DNA of 64,000 nucleotides from Zygaena filipendulae (taxonomy: Eukaryota > Arthropoda > Insecta > Lepidoptera > Zygaenidae). The stretch spans positions 2,745,501-2,809,500 of the forward strand of contig OU015675.1 in NCBI GenBank assembly GCA_907165275.2, given 5' to 3'. The notes below the pieces were generated by a model. That model did no database searches and had not been told where the DNA came from. It saw only the letters and a list, made by a program, of their open reading frames with translations. Positions 11,136 to 21,769 of the stretch are shown here, in pieces. Within the stretch, counting starts at the first letter, position 1, and each line of letters opens with the position of its first letter. The translations under genes were made by a program, and so were the position numbers.

Positions 11136-11964
11136 AAACGAAAAAAAAAATAATTGAAAACATCGATTACACCACTCATTACAACGAAAGAAAAATAATT
11201 TTCGGAGTAGAAAGAGAGACTAATAAATTATTTACCGATAAAGATGAAGAAATTGTGGTACCTGAAAGTTGGAATACAGTCTGAAATCGCTATAATATGT
11301 TCAATTTAACAGAAAATTAAAAGTTATTTTAGTTAACCCGACAGCAACAATTGTAAACAAAAAGTATCTGAAACTTTTTTACATTTTGCTGCAATACCTA
11401 CTGCAGAATTCGCATTAAAAATAGCAGATATTATACAAACTCCGAGTCGTTTATTTATTAAATGGATCCGTTTGTTTTTAAATATCTCAGGAAATATATG
11501 AGTCTTTGGTCATTAAAAAAGCTCTATTATGAATTTGACATACGCCTTAATTATTTATTATTTATTTATTATTATTAGTTAATAATTTTCTATCAACTCT
11601 CTGATGCAGCCAGATAAAATTTAAAAATCTGCATCTGAAAGTGTAATCTCTAGAATACAATAGAACCTCTCTCCACACAGACCACAGATCACAGTGGATA
11701 AGTTCCCGCCACGTCCCTCCGCCGGTGTTCACTCCGAGTTATTCTTATCTCTTTGACTTGCGATGTGAAACAGGATTAACTTATCTGTGACTGCTTTCTC
11801 TTTTATTTTACGCAACATAACTAAAAGGTAAGTACTATTTGTTTGAACTAATTTTGAATTATGTGATTCTCATTATTCTCTTATCAAATTCTTTTTAAAA
11901 GAAATCTTTTAGAAATTTTTATTCCTGTGTTTCATCTGAGCTTAACTTAGCTTTTCATATTTTA

Positions 11965-12165
11965 TGATGTAGTAGCTGTGCCCCCTGGTTTCACCCGCGG
12001 AAATTTCGGAGTTCCCGCAGGAATTCCGGGATAAAAAGTAACCTATGTCCTTCCATGTATCCCTGAGAACGTGCATGCCAAATCCCATCCAAATCCGTTC
12101 AGCCGTTTTTGTGTGATTAAGTAACAAACATCCAAACATTCACATTTATAATATTAGTAGGATGC
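11965..12165 (+). repeat. Family M copy, well preserved
   Basis: It starts GTAGCTGTGCCCCCTGGTTT and ends TTTATAATATTAGTAGGA, which marks the full extent of this subtype at about 200 bp. Confidence 0.7.
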
Positions 12166-13139
12166 ACAGCATTTTTTTTTTATATCTCGAGTTCCAGGCG
12201 GAATTTCGAAAAAATCAAAACATGAGTATCTAAGTTAGACCCTTAGCAATACAACAAAAAAAAACCGCATTCAATTTGGGGCAGCAGTTTTGCGTAGCAC
12301 GAATACAAACATACAGACAGATTACTCTAAAAACGGTGTTTTTTGCTTCTATATCACTCGTCGCCTAAATTTATTTTTTCTTATTTATTTTATTTTTCTC
12401 ATGTAGCTACAGACATCGACCTGTTACAATTTTATTATATGTATACTATAGATTAATTAGTTTACGAGCTGCTCTTTATAAAGTAAACGCTAACACTAAT
12501 TAGCTCTGGAAGGGCATAGTTCAAGCCGCACAATCTCGGCGCTGAAAGAAGATAACCCAACACCTTTCGTTGAATTATCGTATTATCTCATACAAAACAT
12601 TACATAAGCAAATTTTAGATGGGTATTATTAAAATGGGAGAGTATGCAATTTTAAACTGACTAACTGGTGGACCCTAGGTTAGGTGTCACCTGTCAGCGC
12701 GTCGGCAACTTGTACGGTCAATTTTCAGGAAGAATTTTTTGATAGGTATATCTTTATTTTTACATTAATCAGAAACGAATACTAAAATCAATACTTTCTC
12801 TTTTAACCATACACCCTGTATATCTAGATCTCAAACAACAACTATTTGAATTATAGATCTCTTTTGGTGTTCTACTCTACGCGCCAAGTACCTGTTTCTT
12901 TAAAAATATATAAGTAGGTATCTCTAATTTTACAATATATCTATCTAATTTTACAATATATCTATACTTACTTAATATTATAAAGAGGCAAAGTTTGATC
13001 GTTTGTACAGAGTAATCAATTGAATTAATTAAACGATACCAATTTTTTTAATTTTTTAACTAACATAAAAAAACAGCAGTGAACAAATTTTCCTTACAAA
13101 GTCCTCTGCCGCGTTAGCTGTGTGTTCGAGATAAACTCA

Positions 13140-13262
13140 AAGATTAATGAGCGGATTTTCATGCGGTTTTCACCAATAGATAGTGTTTCAAGAGGAAGGT
13201 TTATACGTATAGTTTATCCTGGAATTCTCTCGGGGACTCCGAAACCACGGGGGACAGCTAGT
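13140..13262 (-). repeat. Family M copy
   Basis: Reverse copy ending ACCACGGGGGACAGCTAG. Confidence 0.6.
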
Positions 13263-13462
13263 TACGTATAATTTCAAAGCGAGCAATGGGAAGTGGGTAA
13301 GTAGTCGAACCCCTAAAGAGTTTATTCGCGTCAATTTGGGAGCTCCCGTGAGAATTTCTAGATAAAAAGTACTCTATTATAATCATGTCACTAAGGAACA
13401 CCATAGCTTCCTATAAGTGAATTTTTTTTTAATTGGTTCAGTAGTCTCGAGTTTATTCATTA

Positions 13463-13560
13463 CTAGCTGAACCCCGCGGGTTTACCCGCGATAATTTCGG
13501 AGTTCCCTCTGGAATTCCGTGATAAAAAGTACCCTATGACACTCAGGATCAGTGTTCTTT
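13463..13560 (+). repeat. Family M copy, 3' truncated
   Basis: It starts CTAGCTGAACCCCGCGGG and breaks off after ACCCTATGACACTCAGG. Confidence 0.6.
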
Positions 13561-13948
13561 ATAATATTAGTATAGAATAGTATTATATTATTATCTGTGG
13601 TATAGATTAAACAAATAAACACACAAAAAAAGCGAATGAAAAAAGCACAGAGAAATTTAGAAATAAACACCCGATGTTATTGTACAGTCAGTCGTTCGTT
13701 ATAATAATATTATCATATAATTGGATCTCCGCTTCATAAATAAAGGTAATAGACGCCTTCGACGGCGACACGAATAGCTTGAAGTCGTAGGAAAATGAAT
13801 GAATGAAAAAAAGGAAAAATGTTATAGTAGGTACGAATCCTGTGTCGTGGATGCCTGTTTAGGAGTTAAACAATAAACTATTTACAGAATTGTCTATTAT
13901 TATTATACATAGTTGACATAAGACGTTAAACTATGAATAAAAACTAAA

Positions 13949-14095
13949 AATTTTTTTTATGTCATAGGGGGCAAACGGGCAAGTGGTACACCTGATAGTA
14001 AGTGATTACCGCCGCCCATGGACATCTGCAACACCAGAAGGCATGCAGGTGCATTTCCGACCTGGAATGGGGATGGGTGGGAACTGGCAAAAAAT
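13949..14095 (-). mobile_element. SINE, 5'-truncated
   Basis: Reverse complement of the 3' half of the complete SINE at 20,231-20,585. It starts with a T-run and ATGTCATAGGGGGCAAACGG, and includes GATTACCGCCGCCCATGGAC and CTGCAACACCAGAAGGCATG. Confidence 0.8.
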
Positions 14096-14214
14096 TAAAT
14101 AAAGCTACACCGTACACGCACTTCTAGAAACTTCTTTCATCAAAAACTAATGAAATGCCTTCTTTAACTTTTAATTAAGTATAACGAAAGAAGAAACAAT
14201 CATTACGTTAAAAA

Positions 14215-14470
14215 AAAATGTGAAACAAAAAAAAAACCGACTTCAGGAATTCCGTTGTGTCTCCGGAACTCATCTTCAGATCTAAATAAAATTAAATGAG
14301 ACCTTTTAGTAATAAACCCCTTTCGAACAATCGAACAAAAAAGAATTTTGCGAATCCGTCTATATACATAATTTATGACGGAGTTATGCTCGAACGTACA
14401 TTAAAAAAAATATCTAAACAAATATCCGAATTGGTATCCTCCTCCCGTTTGAAGTCGGTTAAAAATAAGC
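14215..14470 (+). repeat. Dispersed repeat with ACCGACTTC/GAAGTCGGTT ends
   Basis: It begins AAAAAAACCGACTTCAGGAATTC and ends CCTCCCGTTTGAAGTCGGTT, so its ends are inverted. A related copy lies at about 34,425-34,525. The short open frame here has no coding character. Confidence 0.55.
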
Positions 14471-14654
14471 TGTTTATTATTATCAGCTGTTACCCCGCAG
14501 TATCACGCGTGTGGTTATGGAGACTTCGGCGAGAACCCTAAAAAGTATCATATATCATTCAGAGGTTTCCTATCAGTTTAAGAACTTTCAGTGGATTCAA
14601 TATAGTTCCATAGAATATCATCTAAATACAAACTTACAAACATAATCCTACTTC

Positions 14655-14868
14655 CTACTATTATTATAAATGTGAAAGTGTGGATGTTTGGATGTTTGTT
14701 ACTCAATCACGCAAAAACGGCTGAGCGGATTTGGATGAAATTTGGCATGCACGTTGTCAGGGGTACAGAGAACATAGAACATAGGGCATAGGGTACTTTT
14801 TATCGCGCAACTCCCGCGGTAACTCCGAAATTTCCGCGGGTGAAACCGCGGGGCGCAGCTAGTATTAT
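14655..14868 (-). repeat. Family M copy
   Basis: Reverse copy ending GAAACCGCGGGGCGCAGCTAG, with the usual GCAAAAACGGCTGAGCGGATT segment. Confidence 0.7.
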
Positions 14869-15669
14869 AATAAAATTTATTCAATATTTTTTTTTTTCAA
14901 TCCAATTAGTTTTATCAGTATGTAAAATAAGCTATACCTGTAATCTCTGTAGATTCACCAGCGTGATATTCGAAACTCCACCAAAAACCCCCTAATTTCA
15001 TTAATACCTACCTATGGTACAAACCTAGATTTTTAAGTATCGGATAAGGTTCTAATTATGACTCGACACCCTATTTTTGACCAACCCTTTACAAGTCCAA
15101 TCACTCTATCCCTTTTCCCCTAATCCCCGAGGGAAAAACTGTAATGGAATTTCTGATTACACGTATAGGTACATTGAAAAACGTGACTCAGCAATGAAAG
15201 AACCTGTAGAATCAAGAGGTAAGTATAATAAGACTTGCAGACTGGTTGGATTTTGATGAGAAATCCGCACATACGTAAGGTACGCATGCCAACTATTAGG
15301 TTAATCCATTTAAAACTTTCCTATTTTCTACCATATCATCACCAATATCACAGTATAGGTAGTATATCTGGAAACCTTGTCTTTCCACCAGATTAAATTA
15401 CTTATCTATTTTTAGATTTCGATACCTTAAAAAATAAAATGGGACTCTATATAAAGTCAATAAATGTACTTTCTTTTTTTCTTTCGTTCTTTCAATTAGA
15501 CTGGAGTCTATCAAGTTTTCTGCCCAAAAACTGAGAAAGATAGTAAGCAACTTTAAATTTGACATTTTGGTAAGAGGTTGTCGATCGCGTATTCTTGAAA
15601 CGCTCACTATGGGCTAAAAAACGAGGATCACAATAACTAAATCGATCGTGCCCAAACGAAGCTAGTAGT

Positions 15670-15835
15670 TCCCTGCGTCATTGTATCAGAAATGAGGAGT
15701 TCCGCTGGAGTACCGAAGGAATCGACACAGCCCAAAGAATAGCAAAAGTTGAGCGACAGGTAACTGGTGAGGATGGATGAGGTGGACAAGTAGGCCGACC
15801 CGACAATCTGATGAGAGATGATTATAGTCATGATA
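15670..15835 (+). pseudogene. Decayed LINE reverse transcriptase C-terminus
   Basis: In the plus strand, short frames read RNEEFRWSTEGIDTAQRIAK and then VGRPDNLMRD. This matches the pattern at the C-terminal end of many insect LINE polyproteins, where an 'RNE-I-R-T-DIAQR-AKLKWQWAG' block is followed by 'VGRP--RW-DD'. Stop codons interrupt it, so it is a dead fragment. The open frame on the opposite strand is its shadow. Confidence 0.55.
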
Positions 15836-16589
15836 AAAAATATAGTGGAAATTCGTTGCGAAAGTTAAAAACTACCTGTTCATGATATAATTTATAGTGT
15901 GAACTGGGTCACGAAGTATTAAAAACTTCAAGTGCGAGTCGGATTGGCGCACCTGGGTTTCCGTACACACTTGTAGGTGTGTAAATAGTTCGTCGTAAAC
16001 TGGATTGAGGGACAAACTTAATTTTTTCACTAGAAAACTGTCGTCTATTTTTGTGAAGTAACTACGCATTTACGGTTTTCCTTTAGTTGTGTTATAAATC
16101 ATTGTTTCTTGCCTTTCATATTATATCTATAGGTCATAGGAAGTTCGCAATAGGTTTGGACTCCCTTGCGAATGTCCTAAACGATCGTATCTTTTGATTG
16201 CATTGACTTAGAAGTTAGAAGCTTGTTTTTTTTTCAGAGCACCAAAAGATTACAGACCTGAATATTAATATAATAAGAATATTAATTTCAATTTGATACC
16301 TCTCCGCGTTCCTTAGAGAACGGGTCATAACAGACATACAGGGGGAAAAAGAAAGTGATTCTATAAGGGTTCCTTTTTTCTCTTGAGGTACGGAACCCCA
16401 AAAATTGCAAGTAGGTATGTTTGTAGGAGTCCAACTCCACGCAACATGCCGTGCCCTCGCACTATTTAAAGTCTAAAGTAGGTATTCATGCTAAATACAC
16501 ACTTTTCCATAGTGTAGGTACAGGGTTTATTGGCATTCACAGCCATGTTGTGGAATGACTGTTTTTTCGGGATCCCCTCGAGACTCGGG

Positions 16590-16665
16590 AATGACAGCCC
16601 CGACTAATTGCTTCACCAGGGGTCACGGGTTCAAGTCCCGCGCCATGTGAATATTTGTGTGAACA
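16590..16665 (+). mobile_element. tRNA-derived SINE head with B box
   Basis: CACGGGTTCAAGTCCCGCGCC contains a perfect RNA polymerase III B box (GGTTCAAGTCC). The preceding bases do not fold into an obvious tRNA cloverleaf, so it is better read as a SINE than as a tRNA gene. Confidence 0.45.
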
Positions 16666-17211
16666 TTTTAACCTGAATCTGGATTTGGTGTTAATCATAA
16701 GTGCCAATGTGTTTGCAAGCATTCGACCAATATTACTATTTTATTTCTTCTTTCTGGATAAACCGTACCGGTCTGAAAATATAGAATAGTTACCTACTTA
16801 AAAAACATACCTGTCTATATCTACCTAATTGTAACAAAACTATATCTAGAGAGTAGAGACACGTGCACATTGAACATAATGTACCTACGTGTAACAAAAT
16901 AATGCTCAAGGTCATAGAGAGGAGAATAATATCACAAAAAAGACATGTTTGATTCCATAATATTATCCTTTTTTGCTACTAAGTATATAAATCACAGCAG
17001 GACTCAAAGTTACAAGAAGTTTTGATAAAATTCCGATGCCATTGTCGATGGGGTGCTAAGTGTTGCATATAAGTATGAAACTCAACCATCTCTCTGAATA
17101 TATTATGGGTAGTGTTGTCTCTTTGAGATACTGAAACTTGCCCGTTTTGTATAGAGAGTTTTTCAACCTATATTTGGTACGATAATATTTTGATATATTA
17201 TAATATCTTTA

Positions 17212-17530
17212 CTAGCTGTGCCTCGCGATTTCACCCGCATGAGTTTCGAAATTCCCGCAGGAACTATTTTTTCTAAAATTAAAGTAACCTAATCTACTCT
17301 TTATAACATCAGCTATCTGCCAGTAAAAGTCTCGTTAAAATCGTTCCAGCCGTTTCAGAGATTAGCCGGAACAAACTGCAGACAGACAGAATTTTTTTAA
17401 AAATTTATCTTTTTATGTTGGTAGGTACCTACCGTATATACTTTCATATGCATTTAGTGAAAAGCTGTTAATTTGCAATTACAAATAGACACTTCAATTT
17501 TATTCATATCTATGTACCTATAAACACGTG
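17212..17530 (+). repeat. Family M copy
   Basis: It starts CTAGCTGTGCCTCGCGATTTC and ends in the TTTAGTGAAAAGCTGTTAATTTGCAATTAC tail type, also seen at 29,742, 35,236 and 36,895. Confidence 0.65.
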
Positions 17531-17595
17531 TAACGTGTCCGCCAAATCGACAGTTTAACGCAAATAACGAATAATGTATCATATTATGTACCTAT

Positions 17596-17640
17596 ATTAA
17601 CTATGATTAAGATTAAGATTAAGATTCATTTATTTCACAT
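17596..17640 (-). repeat. (ATTAAG)n LINE-type tail
   Basis: Tandem GATTAAGATTAAGATTAAG followed by ATTCATTTATTTCACATT. Short tandem tails of this type mark the 3' ends of some non-LTR retrotransposons. Confidence 0.45.
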
Positions 17641-18039
17641 TATCAAATTCATAATTACATTTAATTATAATATGTATTTTTCTGCTTTGTCATACCCGTA
17701 ATAGCGATTCACTCGGGACCGCCTTGCTCCGTGATAAACAGTAAACTTGTTTTTAGTAGGGAGCATGTTACTCAAGGGTACTATTAGCTTTCGATCAATG
17801 AAAGAATTTTTAGAATGAGTTCAGTATTTAGATCATTTACAAACAAACTTTTTCTCTTTTATAATTAATTAAGATGAATATAAATTAACTTACATTTTGA
17901 GATATTATGGTAAATACATCTTTTCTTGTTTCAAAGAAAAGGCGCCGATCCAGTCGTGAATGATATTTAGTTTAGGTAAAAAAACTCCCAATTGAAATAA
18001 GTAAAGTACCTCAGCAGGACTAACATATTAGCGTATTAC

Positions 18040-18294
18040 CTAGATTATGTCAATAATAGATTTCAGTTGCTCAACAAAGGCAAGGAAATTTGCCTGCCAT
18101 TGAATCAGAGCAAATCGATTAGTATTAGGTGTATCCCAGAAAAAGAAGTGCCAATCGTATGAAATTGGGGTTAAATAAAATTGAACACTATCGTGAAGAT
18201 TGTATATCATAGACACAATGAAGGTAGGGATAAGTATTCCCATGATAAACTGAGGTCTGAGGGCAACCAGTTTTAGAAGGACCATTCGTGTCAT
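18040..18294 (-). CDS. Weak candidate ORF, 84 residues, hydrophobic
   Basis: Open frame with pieces such as MGILIPTFIVSMIYNL and YDWHFFFWDTPN, one possible membrane segment and a stop at the end. I do not recognise it. A splice donor-like GTAATA follows directly after the stop. It could be a degraded membrane-protein exon or chance. Confidence 0.15.
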   Translation of the reverse strand: MTRMVLLKLVALRPQFIMGILIPTFIVSMIYNLHDSVQFYLTPISYDWHFFFWDTPNTNRFALIQWQANFLAFVEQLKSIIDII

Positions 18295-19429
18295 TCATAA
18301 TAACATGCTACAATAATGTGACGGAGACCAGTTTATATTTGACGAAGTTTGGTTTAAGGGACACAGGAGGTATGATAATGTACGAACGTGGAAGCTACAA
18401 ACAGAGTAGCCTTGAAAAAAATACCACGCAAAGCCATTTCATCCTTTCATCTTTACAAAATAAACCAAAGTAGTTTGGTTTTTTTTTCATACATTACTAG
18501 ACCGAGGTTGGGCCTAAATTTTACTCTTTCCACCTTAGAACTAATTTACCAAGAACCCCTGAAACACGTGTTTATGAGAGAAAAAAAAATATAATAAATA
18601 TCTACGATTTCCATGACTAACTATTATAACTATAATACCAAGTAAGCTATATTTTAAAAGGAAAGCTTTCTAAAAAAATCTAAGTTTGTGGCAACCAACG
18701 ACAGACAGACAGACAGGACTGAGGACTCTTTGTATAATTTTAGATTTAATTTTTATAGATTTAAAAAACTATAAAAATGTGTCTTTTAACCTCAGGCAAA
18801 GTTTATATTTTCACCTTTTATCTTTTGAATCTAGATCCTATAGGAACTTAAGCTTGGGTAAGCATATAAAAAAGGTGAAACGGCTCCATGAATTAAATTA
18901 CTTTGAAATTTCACGTTTCTCTTCTAAAAAGCGATGAAAGAGAGATGCTGTAACGATGAACAATTAGGGTCGGATTACACAAGGCTTTTAGGTACATTAC
19001 TTAACGTAAAAGTTTGTTGGTATAGATTAGAGCATTAAATTGTCACCGAAAAGCAAATGACTCTAGTTTTTACAGTACGTATTTCAATGATTAATTTGAA
19101 AGTTTGCGGCTTAGGTTATCTAAAACTAAATTTAAAATGTTGTGTACCTACTGCTTTATTACGCCGATTTATATTTTAACAAAATATTAATTATCCTTAT
19201 TTGTCACGTCGTAAGGGAAAAATAATCAGTTTTATCTTATTGCCCAAAATATTGAAAGGATTTATTTAATTAATAAAACAAAACTCTTGTAGGTATCTAA
19301 CAAAATAAAATCTAAATTAAACTTGGTTTCGATTTTTAATTCGTTTCGGGTCACATAAAAATAGTATAATATGCATACTTACTATAGAAGAGTATAATAT
19401 TAAAAGACAACGCGAATTCAATTTATACA

Positions 19430-19712
19430 TATAAATAAATTGAAGTGTCTGTTTGTAATTTCAGATAAACAGCTGTTCACTAAACGCATATAAAAGTATA
19501 TACGATACTCATAAAAAACCAACTTTTAAATTTTTTCCCTGTCAGTCTGTTTGTTGTTCCGGCTAAACTCTGGAACGGCTGGACCGATTTTGACGGGACT
19601 TTCACTCGCAGATAGCTAATATTATAAGGATTAACTTAGGCAACTTTTTATCCCGGAATTCCCGCGGGAACTCCGACATTAAAGCGGGTGAAACCGTGGG
19701 GAACCGCTAGTA
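19430..19712 (-). repeat. Family M copy
   Basis: Reverse copy ending AACCGTGGGGAACCGCTAGT, with the GTTTGTTGTTCCGGCTAA segment. Confidence 0.65.
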
Positions 19713-20114
19713 CCAGTAATATTATGATTTCTCGCATTCGCGTCTTCTCGATTTACCCACAATAGATAGCAAACAAGACAAGTTGGTATAGTAAAACTAA
19801 TTGTATCCTGTAAGTATATATTTTCAATAGACCCCATTCTTACTGTCCCGCCCATCAAAAAACATTATGATAGCATCTCTTATCTCTCTCTCACTCCTTA
19901 AATTTCGATATGTGTGTCATTGTCCCGCATATTTTTATCATTCGTCTAGTTAGTAAACAGAGCACGGCTGTTGCCAGAATATTTGGGTCAACAACTATCC
20001 ATATTAGCAAAGATCTGTCCGGAAACTGTAGTAGTATTACATTTTTATATTAGACTGTGTATGTAGGTAAAGTTTTTAAGGGGATTTCTTGCTGAGTAGC
20101 TAGGTAATCGTCAC

Positions 20115-20230
20115 TTAATAGTAATACGTAGTATCTGGGCGACCGAGCTTCGCTCGGTGTGATAACTTCTCCCGGAGAAATTTGCTTATAGCGCCATCTG
20201 TTGTTAAGTAGAAAAGCAGTACCAAACACA
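20115..20230 (+). repeat. Family D repeat, split by a SINE
   Basis: It starts at the hairpin-forming CGACCGAGCTTCGCTCGGTG and is interrupted at AAACACA by the SINE at 20,231-20,585. It resumes at 20,593 with TTTTTCATTGCCTGGAAAACGG. The uninterrupted copy at 34,118-34,390 shows the original order. Confidence 0.75.
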
Positions 20231-20585
20231 GCGATGATAGCTCAGTGGTTAGTACGTTCGGATTAAACGCCGCAAGGTGTAGGTTCAAATCCTAACAATG
20301 AGCTTGAGCTGTCGGTGAAGTAAAACATCGTGAGGAAACCATAGGTTTAGGTGGTAGGGCGCTCCCTAGTGCTCGGCTGGCTAGCTACCACCTTCAAGTT
20401 GCAAATCTGTCGCCAAGCACCTAACGGTGTGTTTCGGCAGCCTCCCTTGAAAGTCAGTTCCCATCCCCATTCCAGGTCGGCAACGCACCTGCATGCCTTC
20501 TGGTGTTGCAGATGTCTATGGGCGGCGGTAATCACTTACCATCAGGTGTACCACTTGCCCGTTTGCCCCCTATGACATAAAAAAA
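20231..20585 (+). mobile_element. Complete tRNA-derived SINE with target duplication
   Basis: The head GATGATAGCTCAGTGGTTAG carries an A box, and GGTTCAAATCC some 45 bp later is a B box, both RNA polymerase III promoter elements of a tRNA-derived SINE. The tail reads GGCGGCGGTAATCACTTACC, CAGGTGTACCACTTGCCCG and CCCCCTATGACAT, then poly-A. The target duplication AAACACA is present on both sides (20,224-20,230 and 20,586-20,592). The insertion split a family D repeat. Confidence 0.9.
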
Positions 20586-20654
20586 AAACACATTTTTCAT
20601 TGCCTGGAAAACGGACAAAACTACGTTTTCTAAAAATGAAACCTGGCCTAAACC

Positions 20655-20745
20655 TACCAATAATAATTAGAAAAAGCAAAAAATACGTGTCTATCATTTT
20701 TTTACCAACTGACGGACTAAATAGAGTTTTTATTTTTATACCTTG
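20655..20745 (+). repeat. MITE family A fragment
   Basis: Only the terminal third of family A, from AAAAAGCAAAAAATACGTG to GACGGACTAAATAG. Confidence 0.6.
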
Positions 20746-20792
20746 TCATCATGCCCATTGATATTTCTGAATGGTCTCATATCCACAATAGC

Positions 20793-21238
20793 TGTTACGG
20801 ACAGCCAGCCGATTTGGGCGAGGTTGTGCGTTACGGGCACTGTAGTATAAGATTTAGAATAAGCCATAGATATAGAATAGACATTAAGTAATTAGTAATT
20901 ATAGGAAAAAACAGAACTCGACCTTGGGGCCCGCCGATAATAGAAAGACACATGCCATCTCCTTCACTCACGCTATCTAAACGTGTTAAAAAGAGTGAGG
21001 TGATAAAGAAGGGGATGGCAGGTGCAGGTGGGAGATTACGCATACCTACCTGCTTGTCATAAATATTTGAACATTTGGTTCACTCGCCCATTTTACCATT
21101 CGCGCGGCGGCGGGCCACAAGGGAGCAGGAAGTCAAGACCAGTGTTATTTCCAACGCTCCACGTTCTAACCTCAAAGTTAACCTATTAATACAGTCCACT
21201 AAATCGTAGTCAAGGAAAAGGCGAAAGTGTCGTCTACA
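20793..21238 (+). mobile_element. BEL/Pao LTR, plus orientation
   Basis: The LTR begins TGTTACGGACAGCC and ends GTCGTCTACA, so it has the TGT..ACA termini of LTR elements. It matches the inverted LTR at 24,407-24,714 but has about 130 bp extra (around 20,875-21,025). It precedes the tandem arrays and a gag-like frame in the same orientation. Confidence 0.75.
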
Positions 21239-21300
21239 GTCTTGGTTAGTTCCATACGAGCCGAATCGAACTACAGCCGCAATCGCCCGCCGCCGCCGCC

Positions 21301-21700
21301 GCAATTGCTCGCTGTCACCGCATTGAAGAAGAAGCCACGTGACCGCTCCGCCGCCGCAATTGCTCGCTGTCACCGCATTGAAGAAGAAGCCACGTGACCG
21401 CTCCGCCGCCGCAATTGCTCGCTGTCACCGCATTGAAGAAGAAGCCACCTGACCGCGCCGCCGCCGCAATTGCTCGCTGTCACCGCATTGAAGAAGAAGC
21501 CACCTGACCGCGCCGCCGCCGCAATTGCTCGCTGTCACCGCATTGAAGAAGAAGCCACCTGACCGCGCCGCCGCCGCAATTGCTCGCTGTCACCGCATTG
21601 AAGAAGAAGCCACCTGACCGCGCCGCCGCCGCAATTGCTCGCTGTCACCGCATTGAAGAAGAAGCCACCTGACCGCGCCGCCGCCGCAATCGCTCGCCGC
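21301..21700 (+). repeat. 55-bp tandem array
   Basis: Seven units of exactly 55 bp, starting GCAATTGCTCGCTGTCACCG, at 21,301, 21,356, 21,411, 21,466, 21,521, 21,576 and 21,631, plus a diverged eighth unit. The first two units carry CACGTG and later ones CACCTG at the same place. The array sits in the leader between LTR and gag. Confidence 0.95.
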
Positions 21701-21769
21701 CGCCGCGCTGAAAAAGTTACGTGACTGCGCCGCCGCCGCAATCTAAGGTGCCGTCGCACCTCCTTCGCC

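Larger units (their letters stand above)
11140..13940. other. Gene-poor stretch with repeat fragments
   Basis: I see no convincing exon here. The stretch holds family M copies, listed separately. A perfect splice-donor-like AAAAGGTAAGTAC at about 11,825 follows a moderately GC-rich 100 bp that could be a non-coding first exon on the plus strand, but nothing confirms it. Confidence 0.5.
14870..20110. other. Gene-poor stretch
   Basis: AT-rich DNA with repeat remnants listed separately. No exon with convincing splice sites was found. The only open frame of note is the weak candidate at 18,040-18,294. Confidence 0.5.

Noticed and set aside
11690..11835. Non-coding first exon with donor AAAAGGTAAGTAC
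   Set aside because: The donor is perfect, but there is no start codon, no promoter evidence and no downstream exon to connect it to.
15637..15831. Minus-strand 64-codon frame
   Set aside because: Antisense of a decayed LINE reverse transcriptase C-terminus readable on the plus strand.
16590..16665. Possible tRNA gene
   Set aside because: A perfect B box is present, but no cloverleaf can be folded from the preceding bases, so it is listed as a SINE head.
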